In this document: positions 32,532 to 38,859 of the stretch, one piece after another
How positions within the stretch are numbered: the stretch's first letter is position 1
Layout: every line of letters starts with the position of its first letter
Source: an uncultured Collinsella sp.
GTDB taxonomy: Bacteria > Actinomycetota > Coriobacteriia > Coriobacteriales > Coriobacteriaceae
Length of the DNA: 38,859 nucleotides
Direction of reading: 5' to 3'
NCBI GenBank assembly: GCA_958407465.1
Contig: CATYIV010000019.1
Location: forward strand, 1-38,859
Made by a program: the position numbers and the translations under genes
Notes under the pieces: generated by a model
The model's input: only the letters and a program-made list of their open reading frames with translations
Database searches by the model: none
Told to the model about the DNA's origin: nothing

Positions 32532-33050
32532 ATGACGTGTAAGCTATCTGCTATCGTTGCCGTGTGTGACGATTGGGGCATTGGGTGCGAGGGCGACATG
32601 GTGGTGTCCAATCGCGCCGACATGCGCCATTTTGTGGCCTGCACCAAGGGCTGCCCGGTCATCATGGGACGCAAGACGCTGCTGAGTTTTCCCGGTGGGC
32701 GTCCACTTAAGAACCGTCGCAATATCGTGCTTACCCGCGACGAGGATTTTGCTGTCGAGGGCGTCGACGTGGTGCATAGCATCGACGAGGCGCTCGCCGC
32801 GGTTGCCGATGAGCCCGTTGCCTGGGTGATCGGTGGCGGCGAGGTGTATCGGCGGTTTTTGCCGTATTGCGCCGAGGCCGAGGTCACGCACGACCATTGC
32901 ACTCATGCCGTGGACACGTACTTTCCCGATTTGGACGCCGATCCCGCGTGGGAGATTGCGTGGCGTGGCGGTGTTGCCACGATTGCCTCGGGCGAGGGCG
33001 ACGAGGGTGTCGATTATGAGTTCGTGACGTATCGTCGCGTTGAGGCGTAA
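32532..33050 (+). CDS. folA: Dihydrofolate reductase
   Basis: Reduces dihydrofolate to tetrahydrofolate with NADPH, serving thyA just upstream. The 172-aa protein shows AIVAVCDDWGIGCEGDM, then NRADMRHF with D30 as the likely catalytic acid. VIMGRKTLLSFPGGRPLKNRRNIVLTR (residues about 43-69) and WVIGGGEVYRRFLP cover the NADPH site. The Trp found in E. coli enzyme at the position equivalent to V25 is absent; several Clostridium-type enzymes also lack it. The ATG at 32532 follows AGGTGG (32521-32526) nine bases after thyA; a GTG at 32523 is possible but has no site. Confidence 0.92.
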   Translation: MTCKLSAIVAVCDDWGIGCEGDMVVSNRADMRHFVACTKGCPVIMGRKTLLSFPGGRPLKNRRNIVLTRDEDFAVEGVDVVHSIDEALAAVADEPVAWVIGGGEVYRRFLPYCAEAEVTHDHCTHAVDTYFPDLDADPAWEIAWRGGVATIASGEGDEGVDYEFVTYRRVEA

Positions 33051-33092
33051 ATCGCCTGGCGTGAACGGTATTATCGGGTTGATTGAATGTAT

Positions 33093-33118
33093 GGGGCGGC
33101 GCTTAGCGTCGCCTCGTT
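33093..33118 (+). terminator. Terminator-like hairpin after folA
   Basis: GGGGCGGCG (33093-33101) pairs with CGTCGCCTC (33107-33115) with two G-U pairs and a 5-nt loop, followed by GTTT. The T run is weak. Confidence 0.55.
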
Positions 33119-33127
33119 TGGTATAGA
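33119..33127 (+). promoter_or_regulatory. Extended -10 promoter of the TrmH-type gene
   Basis: TGG followed by TATAGA (33122-33127), directly after the folA hairpin and with no clear -35. Confidence 0.45.
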
Positions 33128-33159
33128 TGTGCTGTAAAGAAGGGTGCGGGCAGGCTGCT

Positions 33160-34074
33160 ATGACTGATGCCGTTGAGGTTCTGCGAATTGATTCGCTCGA
33201 GGACGAGCGGCTCGATGCCTACGTGCGACTGACCGAGCGTGAGCTTCGCTGCGTGCTGGAGCCGCAGAAGGGCATTTTTATCGCTGAGAGTGCCAAGGTC
33301 ATCGAGCGTGCGGTTCGCGCCGGATATGAGCCGGTGAGCTTTCTTCTGGGCGAGCGCTGGCTCGACCAGATGATGCCGCTGTTTGAGCGCCTGGCAGTAC
33401 GCGAAGGTGCGGGCCCGGTTCCCGTGTTCGTGGCCTCGATGGAGCTTATGGAGCAGCTGACGGGCTTTAACGTGACGCGCGGTGCGCTCGCAGCGTTCCG
33501 TCGCCCGCGTCAGATTCCGGTTGATGAGTTCTTGGGTGGCGTCGTCGAGGCGGCGGGGGAGCGCCCGGTGCGCGTGTGCGTGCTTGAGGGCATTGTCGAC
33601 CACACCAACGTCGGCGCGATTTTCCGCTCGGCGGCTGCGCTGAACGTCGATGGTATTTTGGTGAGCCCCACGTGCTGTGACCCGCTGTACCGTCGCTCGG
33701 CCCGCGTGAGCATGGGCACGGTGTTCCAGGTGCCCTGGACACGCATTGGCAGCGAGGCGCGCGTATGGCCGCATGATGGGCTGGCGGCGCTGCACGATGC
33801 CGGCTTTTCGTGTGCCGCAATGGCGTTGACGGATGATTCGGTGTCATTGGACGATCCCGCGCTGCAGGAGATTGACCGCCTGGCAATCTTTATGGGCACC
33901 GAGGGTGCCGGCCTGGGCGCCAAGACCATCTCGGGCTGTGACCGAGCCGTGCGCATTCCGATGGCGCACGGGGTCGATTCGCTCAACGTGGCCGCGGCGA
34001 GTGCCGTCGCCTTTTGGCAGCTGTGCCCGCACGTGAGCAACGAGTATCACTACCAGCCGGGGCTGTATCACTAG
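33160..34074 (+). CDS. TrmH/SpoU family RNA 2'-O-methyltransferase
   Basis: A 304-aa SPOUT-fold methyltransferase acting on tRNA or rRNA ribose. Motif 1 is NVGAIFRS at 150-157, motif 2 MGTEGAGL near 245-252, and motif 3 IPMAHGVDSLNVAAA at 267-281, which together form the knotted SAM site. The N-terminal part (about 10-120) looks like the substrate-binding domain of the TsnR/RlmB-like group. The exact target nucleotide cannot be told from sequence. The ATG at 33160 is chosen because an in-frame ATG at 33127 overlaps the -10 element. It is a single gene between folA and a MATE transporter. Confidence 0.88.
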   Translation: MTDAVEVLRIDSLEDERLDAYVRLTERELRCVLEPQKGIFIAESAKVIERAVRAGYEPVSFLLGERWLDQMMPLFERLAVREGAGPVPVFVASMELMEQLTGFNVTRGALAAFRRPRQIPVDEFLGGVVEAAGERPVRVCVLEGIVDHTNVGAIFRSAAALNVDGILVSPTCCDPLYRRSARVSMGTVFQVPWTRIGSEARVWPHDGLAALHDAGFSCAAMALTDDSVSLDDPALQEIDRLAIFMGTEGAGLGAKTISGCDRAVRIPMAHGVDSLNVAAASAVAFWQLCPHVSNEYHYQPGLYH

Positions 34075-34199
34075 GTAGATATTTCGCACCGGGCTCTGGT
34101 TTGGGGCGTTTCGGCCGATTTCGGTCGGTGCTAAGCTGGTATTGGCTTTGGTCTTAAATTGCCGTTTTGTTGTATGACGTACGCTAGTGGGGAGGGCGT

Positions 34200-35549
34200 G
34201 TGGCTAAGAAATCTACGGCTATCGATGTAACGCAGGGTGTTATTTGGCAGCAGCTGCTTTCTCTGTGCGTTCCCATCTTTTTTAGTTCGTTTTTTCAGCA
34301 GGCCTACACGCTTATCGGTACCTATATCGTCGGTCAGTTTGGCGGCAAGCTCGCGTTGGGCGGCATCCAGGCTACAATGGTGCTCACCGAGCTCTGCATT
34401 GGCTTTTGCGTTGGCGTCGGCGCCGGCTGCGCGGTCATTACGGGCCAGTTTTTTGGTCAGCACGATGACGGGCGCCTGAGCCGATCGGTCCATACGGCCA
34501 TGACGCTCGCGCTGGTGGGCGGTATCGTTTTCTCGATTCTTGGCATAGTGTTCGTTGAGCCCATGCTGGTGCTTATGAACACGCCGCATGAATTATTGGC
34601 CGAGGGCGTGGCCTATGCCCGTTGCTATTTTGCCGCCATGGTTGCGGCGCTGCTGCTCAATATGGGAACGGCATTGCTGCGCGCCGTGGGCGACACGCGC
34701 GGGCCTGCTGTGATCATCGCTTCCGGTTGCCTTGTTAATGCGGTGCTGGATGTCATCTTCGTTGCCGTGCTTCATATGGAGGCTCTGGGCTGCGGCATCG
34801 CGGTGGCGCTGACCATTTGCTCCAACGCCGCGATGATCGTGATTCGTATGATGCACGCACCGGGTGCGTGGCGGCTTTCACTGTCCAAGCTCGGTATTGA
34901 TCCTGACATTTGTAAGAGCATGATCTCGTGTGGTCTGCCGCTTGGCTTTCAGTCTGCTGCGTATTCGATTTCCAACGTTTTGATTCAGGTGTCGGTCAAC
35001 TCGTTTGGTGCCGATGTCACCACGGCTTGGGGTCTTTCGGGCCGCCTGGATGGTATTGTCTGGATGGTTACCGAGGCGCTTGGCGTGTCGATCACCACGT
35101 TCTCGGCACAGAACTTTGGCGCGCGCAACTACGAGCGCATGCGCAAGGGCTACCATACGTCGCTCGTGCTGTCGTTTATGCTCATTGGTGGCCTGTCTGC
35201 CGTGCTGCTGGTATTCTCGGGTCCGCTGTCTCGTCTGTTTGTCGACGATGCTTCGATTTCGGCGTACACCACGACCATCCTCCACTTCATTGCGCCGTTC
35301 TATGCGATTTTCTCGATTATCGAGAACGCCTCGGGTTCCATCCGCGGCGCCGGCGTGAGCTTGCAGCCCATGCTGCTCACGATTTTTGGCACCGTCGTGC
35401 TCAGGGTGATCTGGGTGTTTGCGATTATGCCGTTCAATCCGTCGCTTGAGCACCTGCTGCTGGTCTACCCCGTAACCTGGGTAATCACCGCCATGATGTT
35501 CACCGTCTACCATCACAGCGGCAACTGGCTCGGCCGCGCCACTGCCTAG
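34200..35549 (+). CDS. MATE family efflux transporter
   Basis: A 449-aa integral membrane protein with about 12 hydrophobic segments in two similar halves, as in multidrug and toxin extrusion (MatE) cation antiporters. Family features: VIWQQLLSLCVPIFFSSFFQQAYTLIG-like first helix (residues about 12-40), GQFGGKLALGGIQA, GTALLRAVGDTRGPAV near 155-170, and FGADVTTAWGLSGRLDG in the second half. The start is GTG, with GGGGAGG just upstream. The substrate is unknown. The 125-bp gap before it has no convincing promoter. The stop codon lies within the second REP-like palindrome. Confidence 0.88.
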   Translation: MAKKSTAIDVTQGVIWQQLLSLCVPIFFSSFFQQAYTLIGTYIVGQFGGKLALGGIQATMVLTELCIGFCVGVGAGCAVITGQFFGQHDDGRLSRSVHTAMTLALVGGIVFSILGIVFVEPMLVLMNTPHELLAEGVAYARCYFAAMVAALLLNMGTALLRAVGDTRGPAVIIASGCLVNAVLDVIFVAVLHMEALGCGIAVALTICSNAAMIVIRMMHAPGAWRLSLSKLGIDPDICKSMISCGLPLGFQSAAYSISNVLIQVSVNSFGADVTTAWGLSGRLDGIVWMVTEALGVSITTFSAQNFGARNYERMRKGYHTSLVLSFMLIGGLSAVLLVFSGPLSRLFVDDASISAYTTTILHFIAPFYAIFSIIENASGSIRGAGVSLQPMLLTIFGTVVLRVIWVFAIMPFNPSLEHLLLVYPVTWVITAMMFTVYHHSGNWLGRATA

Positions 35550-35575
35550 CCATTGGGGACGTCCGCAATGGCTAG
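35546..35575. repeat. REP-like palindrome, copy 2
   Basis: The 10-bp arms CTAGCCATTG (35546-35555) and CAATGGCTAG (35566-35575) flank GGGACGTCCG. The core is identical to copy 1 at 15255-15274. It lies between convergent genes and contains both stop codons: TAG at 35547-35549 for the MATE gene, and the complement of 35572-35574 for the adenosyltransferase. As RNA it can form a hairpin on either strand, but there is no T run. Confidence 0.65.
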
Positions 35576-36057
35576 TATTCGATGCCTTGGCGGGCTAGGA
35601 GGCCTTCGTCGAAGTAGTGTTTGACGGGGCGCATTTCGGTTACTAGGTCGGCAAGGTCGGCGAGGGGCAGCAAGCCGCGGCCGGTGAGCACGAGCTCCGT
35701 GGTGGTCGGTTTCATCGCGATCAACGCTTCGACATCTTCGCGCGTCACAAAGCCCCGTCGCATGGCTTCCCCCAGCTCATCCAAGATCAGCAAGTCGACC
35801 TGGCTAATCTGTTCGCGTGCGAGCTCCATGATCTGTGCGGCACAGGCTTCGGGCGTGTCGCGGTCGGCTTGTACGATGCGTAACCCCAATCGAGGCGCTG
35901 CGTCATGTTCGGCGCAGTGTAGCTTCTTGGCAAACTGAAGCATGAGCACGTTAAGTCCATAGCCCGTGGCGCGCAGCGCGAGTCCCAGCGCAGCCGTCGT
36001 CTTGCCCTTGCCGTCGCCCGTATAGATTTGAACCTTGCCGACTTCCAGTGATGCCAT
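35572..36057 (-). CDS. cobO: Corrinoid adenosyltransferase (CobO/BtuR/CobA family)
   Basis: Adds the 5'-deoxyadenosyl group from ATP to cob(I)alamin. The 161-aa protein has the P-loop GDGKGKTT at 14-21, an FAKKLHCAEHDAAPRLGL segment, the DLLILDELGEAMRRG motif and the family C-terminus ADLVTEMRPVKHYFDEGLLARQGIEY (residues about 136-161). It is slightly shorter than E. coli BtuR (196 aa), lacking part of the N-terminus. The ATG has AAGGA (complement of 36063-36067) upstream. It stands alone: no other cobalamin synthesis or B12-dependent enzyme gene is in the window, which suggests salvage of imported corrinoids. It is divergent from ftsH. Confidence 0.93.
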   Translation of the reverse strand: MASLEVGKVQIYTGDGKGKTTAALGLALRATGYGLNVLMLQFAKKLHCAEHDAAPRLGLRIVQADRDTPEACAAQIMELAREQISQVDLLILDELGEAMRRGFVTREDVEALIAMKPTTTELVLTGRGLLPLADLADLVTEMRPVKHYFDEGLLARQGIEY

Positions 36058-36149
36058 CTCTGTCCTTTCGTGCCCGGCGTCGGTTTATCGCCGTCCGGGT
36101 TGGGTATTCTAGAAAACATTATCAACCCCAGTAGATGGAGTTCAAGCAG

Positions 36150-38042
36150 ATGGAGATGGATGACAACAAACGTAGACGGAATATGATCCTCTACGTGCTC
36201 ATCGCCTTCGTCGTCTACCTCGTGCTCTCGACCGTTCTGTTCCCCAACATCGGTCACACGCAGCAGATTACGAAGACCGATTACTCGACGTTTGTCAAAG
36301 CGCTCGATAAGAAGAGCGTCGACAAGGTCGAGTACAACACGGACGATTACACGATTTATTACACCAAGAAGGGCGAGGACGAGAACATCGCCTACAAGAC
36401 GACCGGTGTGCCGAATGACGCGGGCTTTACCGATCGCGTGCTTGAATCTGGCGCCTCGCTTGAGTCGGTCGTTCCCGATAAGAACTCGGGCCTGATGACC
36501 TACTACTTGCTCACCCTCATTCTTCCCATAGCCATCTTCTTCCTCATCGGTTGGTGGCTCAACCGCCGCATGAAGAAGGCTATGGGCGATGACGGTCCGT
36601 CGATGAACTTTGGCGGCGGTGGCTTTGGCGGCGGTGGACTGGGTAAGTCCGGCGCGCGCGTGATCGCCTCCAAGGACGTGGGCGTGACCTTTAAGGACGT
36701 CGCCGGCCAGGAAGAGGCCAAGGAGTCTCTCAAGGAGGTCGTCGACTTTCTGGAGAAGCCGCAGCGCTACGAGGAAATCGGCGCCAAGCTGCCGCGCGGT
36801 GCTCTTCTTGTCGGCCCTCCGGGTACCGGTAAGACCCTGCTTGCCAAGGCCGTTGCCGGCGAGGCGGGCGTGCCGTTCTTTAGTATTTCGGGTTCTGAGT
36901 TTGTTGAGATGTTTGTCGGCCGCGGCGCCGCCAAGGTGCGCGATCTGTTTAAGCAGGCCAAGGAAAAGGCCCCGTGCATCGTCTTTATCGATGAGATCGA
37001 TACCATCGGCAAGAAGCGCGATGGCGGCGGCTTTAGCGGCAACGACGAGCGCGAGCAGACGCTCAACCAGCTGCTGACCGAGATGGACGGCTTCGATAAC
37101 CACAAGGGTATTGTCGTTCTCGCTGCTACCAACCGCCCCGACAGCCTTGATCCGGCTCTGCTTCGCCCCGGTCGTTTTGACCGCCGCATCCCCGTTGAGC
37201 TGCCCGACCTGACCGGCCGTAAGAACATCCTCGAGTTGCATGCCAAGAGCGTGAAGACGCAGCCGCCGATCGACCTGACCGCGATTGCCCGCGCCACGCC
37301 CGGTGCCTCGGGCGCCGACCTGGCCAACATCATCAACGAGGGCGCCCTGCGTGCCGTCCGCGAGGGTCGCAAGCGCGCGACGCAGGACGACTTTGAGGAG
37401 TCGGTGGAGGTCGTCATCGCCGGTCAGCAGCGCAAGTCCACGGTGCTGTCCGACCACGAGAAACAGGTCGTTTCTTACCACGAGATCGGTCATGCCATCG
37501 TTGCTGCCCGCCAAAAGGGTTCTGCGCCGGTCACGAAGATTACCATCGTGCCGCGCACGAGCGGTGCTCTTGGCTACACCATGCAGGTCGAGGAGGATGA
37601 GCGCTTCCTGACCACACGCCAGGAGGTCCTGGACAAGCTCGCCGTCTATTGCGGTGGCCGTGCAGCCGAGGAGCTCATCTTTGGCGAGATGACGACCGGC
37701 GCAGCTAACGATATAGAGCAGGCCACCAAGCTCGCCCGTAACATGGTGACGCGTTTTGGTATGTCCGATGAGTTTGGCATGATGGCGCTCGGTACCGTTC
37801 AGAATGCGTACCTCAACCAGGACACGTCGCTCACCTGCGCCCCCGGTACGGCCGAGCGCGTGGACGCGATTGTCGCCAAGCTGATCGAGGATGCGCACGA
37901 CCGCGCTCTGCAGATTCTGAAGGAGAACAAGTTTAAGCTCCACGAGCTGGCTCGTTATCTGTACAAGAAGGAGACGATCACGGGCGAGGAGTTCATGAAT
38001 CTCCTCACGCGCGAGAATCCGCTGATGCCGAAGCAGCAGTAA
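36150..38042 (+). CDS. ftsH: ATP-dependent zinc metalloprotease FtsH
   Basis: Membrane-anchored AAA protease that degrades damaged or short-lived membrane and cytosolic proteins. The 630-aa protein has a first membrane helix (about 14-32), an extracytoplasmic domain (about 33-110), a second helix (about 117-137) and a Gly-rich linker. The AAA module has Walker A GPPGTGKT at 222-229, Walker [12 protein letters not shown] and [23 protein letters not shown]. The protease zinc site is HEIGH at 444-448 (most members have HEAGH) with D521 as third ligand. The pore-loop region reads FVGRGA instead of the common FVGVGA. The ATG at 36150 has GGAG nine bases upstream; ATGs at 36135 and 36156 are alternatives. 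A -10-like TATTCT (36105-36110) lies upstream. Confidence 0.96.
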   Translation: MEMDDNKRRRNMILYVLIAFVVYLVLSTVLFPNIGHTQQITKTDYSTFVKALDKKSVDKVEYNTDDYTIYYTKKGEDENIAYKTTGVPNDAGFTDRVLESGASLESVVPDKNSGLMTYYLLTLILPIAIFFLIGWWLNRRMKKAMGDDGPSMNFGGGGFGGGGLGKSGARVIASKDVGVTFKDVAGQEEAKESLKEVVDFLEKPQRYEEIGAKLPRGALLVGPPGTGKTLLAKAVAGEAGVPFFSISGSEFVEMFVGRGAAKVRDLFKQAKEKAPCIVFIDEIDTIGKKRDGGGFSGNDEREQTLNQLLTEMDGFDNHKGIVVLAATNRPDSLDPALLRPGRFDRRIPVELPDLTGRKNILELHAKSVKTQPPIDLTAIARATPGASGADLANIINEGALRAVREGRKRATQDDFEESVEVVIAGQQRKSTVLSDHEKQVVSYHEIGHAIVAARQKGSAPVTKITIVPRTSGALGYTMQVEEDERFLTTRQEVLDKLAVYCGGRAAEELIFGEMTTGAANDIEQATKLARNMVTRFGMSDEFGMMALGTVQNAYLNQDTSLTCAPGTAERVDAIVAKLIEDAHDRALQILKENKFKLHELARYLYKKETITGEEFMNLLTRENPLMPKQQ

Positions 38043-38061
38043 GGCTGGTTACACAGCATCG

Positions 38062-38100
38062 AACGCCCCATTTGAGCTTCTATCTCAAATGGGGCGTTTT
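38062..38100 (+). terminator. Strong terminator after ftsH
   Basis: A perfect 15-bp stem, AACGCCCCATTTGAG (38062-38076) with CTCAAATGGGGCGTT (38084-38098), a 7-nt loop and TTTT at 38097-38100. Confidence 0.93.
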
Positions 38101-38117
38101 GCTTGGGAGGGATATGC

Positions 38118-38609
38118 ATGAAGATCGTGGTGAGCGCCTGTTTGATGGGCGAGAGCTGCAAGTATAACGGACTCGACAACTATCATCGCGAGCTGGTCGA
38201 GGCTTGCGAGCGCACGGGGACCGAGGTCCTGTTGGTATGCCCTGAGGTTTTTGGCGGCCTGCCCACACCGCGCGATCCTTCCGAGATCGTGGACGGCGAG
38301 GTCCGTACCTGCGAGGGTACCTCAGTCGATCGCGAGTTTCGCCTGGGTGCCGAGCGCGCGCTCGACATGTGCGAGCAGGCGGGCGGCCCGTCCCAGATCG
38401 CTGCGTGCGTCTTGCAGGACCGTAGCCCCTCGTGTGGTGTAGGCCGTATCTACGACGGAACGTTCAGCGGTACGCTCACACCGGGTAACGGCGTTTTCGT
38501 CGACCTGCTCCTGCGCCACGGGTACCGTGTGATTCCGGCTAGCGAGTTCGATCCCAGCATGCTGGAACATTGTCCACAGCACTCGAATCCAACACTTCCT
38601 CACGGGTGA
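38118..38609 (+). CDS. DUF523 protein, TudS-like thiouracil desulfidase family
   Basis: A 163-aa DUF523 protein. Members studied as TudS carry a [4Fe-4S] cluster and remove sulfur from 2-thiouracil. The three conserved motifs are present: SACLMGESCKYNG (C8, C14), CPEVFGGLPTPRDP (C41) and DRSPSCG (C106). The ATG at 38118 follows GGGAGGG (38105-38111) by six bases. The gene starts just 17 bases after the ftsH terminator and has no obvious promoter of its own. The last roughly 12 residues look foreign: their DNA reads, on the other strand, as the tail of a serine recombinase, so the natural end may have been replaced. Confidence 0.85.
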   Translation: MKIVVSACLMGESCKYNGLDNYHRELVEACERTGTEVLLVCPEVFGGLPTPRDPSEIVDGEVRTCEGTSVDREFRLGAERALDMCEQAGGPSQIAACVLQDRSPSCGVGRIYDGTFSGTLTPGNGVFVDLLLRHGYRVIPASEFDPSMLEHCPQHSNPTLPHG

Positions 38610-38690
38610 CCGTTTTGGCATCATCCGTGAAGTTGATATTGAGTACGACCCGGTCATCAAAGACGTAGACCGAGTTGACAGGTGCCGTAC
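38539..38690 (-). pseudogene. Degraded C-terminal fragment of a serine recombinase
   Basis: On the minus strand, about 38679 down to 38581 reads VNSVYVFDDRVVLNINF and then TDDAKTVTREEV. This closely resembles the C-terminal end of large serine recombinases found in Firmicutes and Coriobacteriia elements (pattern VNSVYLYDDKIVLTFNY). Upstream on that strand (38690-38859) the frame is interrupted and no catalytic domain is seen, so this is a remnant. The last 60 bases are clearly AT-rich compared with the rest of the window. A short open frame runs off the right edge to a stop at 38808-38810 (complement); it is too short to identify. The recognition is from memory of the family, not a search. 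Confidence 0.55.
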
Positions 38691-38859
38691 CCAGGCAGTC
38701 CCTCCCCGCGGTCCTCGCGCAGGAACGCGTACACGGTCCTCCCGTCTCTTGCGCCCCTCCTGACCCAAACCCTGCTAGGAACGAGTGCAGCAAACTGGAT
38801 TTTAAAATTAGTCTTTGCAAATAACCTTTGAACCTTCACCATCAATTACAATTCCCTGA

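Overview
The window is a GC-rich (roughly 60%), almost gap-free stretch of bacterial chromosome, nearly all on the plus strand. It consists mainly of translation, transcription, replication, envelope-lipid and protein-targeting genes. Protein sequences and gene order point to the Coriobacteriia, most likely Collinsella or a close relative. The basis is a mixture of Firmicutes-like blocks (asp23-fakA-recG; plsX-acpP-rnc-smc-ftsY-ffh), an actinobacterial-like coaD / SepIVA-like / DUF177 block, dnaG-rpoD adjacency and tRNA genes with encoded CCA. This identification is inference; no database was searched.

Layout. (1) 53-2629 leuS, facing a small lipoprotein gene across a shared terminator. (2) 3569-15198 an information-processing run: rimP-nusA-infB-rbfA-nrnA-like-truB-ribF-dnaG, then rpoD with its own promoter. 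Many genes overlap by 4-8 bases, so much of this is probably one operon. It starts at a promoter that is followed almost at once by a terminator-like hairpin. (3) 15212-15581 terminator, REP-like palindrome and two identical tRNA-Asn genes. (4) 15740-21104 asp23-fakA-recG-rsmD-coaD. (5) 21173-30622 SepIVA-like coiled-coil protein, DUF177, rpmF, plsX, acpP, rnc, smc, ftsY, ffh. This joins ribosome maturation, phospholipid/fatty acid supply, chromosome segregation and the SRP pathway. (6) 30743-33050 a minus-strand DUF134-NifX fusion with a metal-binding tail, divergent from thyA-folA. (7) 33160-38609 TrmH-type RNA methyltransferase, MATE transporter, convergent corrinoid adenosyltransferase, ftsH and a DUF523/TudS-like protein. 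(8) The right edge (38539-38859) turns AT-rich and holds a decayed serine-recombinase tail, so it is probably the edge of an old mobile element.

Most genes are conserved housekeeping genes. The less ordinary items are: the DUF134-NifX-His/Cys-tail fusion, which keeps a perfect internal ribosome binding site and has two palindromes flanking its promoter; a 26-30 nt palindromic element present twice with a compensatory stem change, one copy of which supplies the stop codons of two convergent genes; hairpins directly downstream of the rimP and acpP promoters; a zinc-knuckle-like extension on NusA; and an acyl carrier protein whose attachment motif reads NSL rather than DSL.
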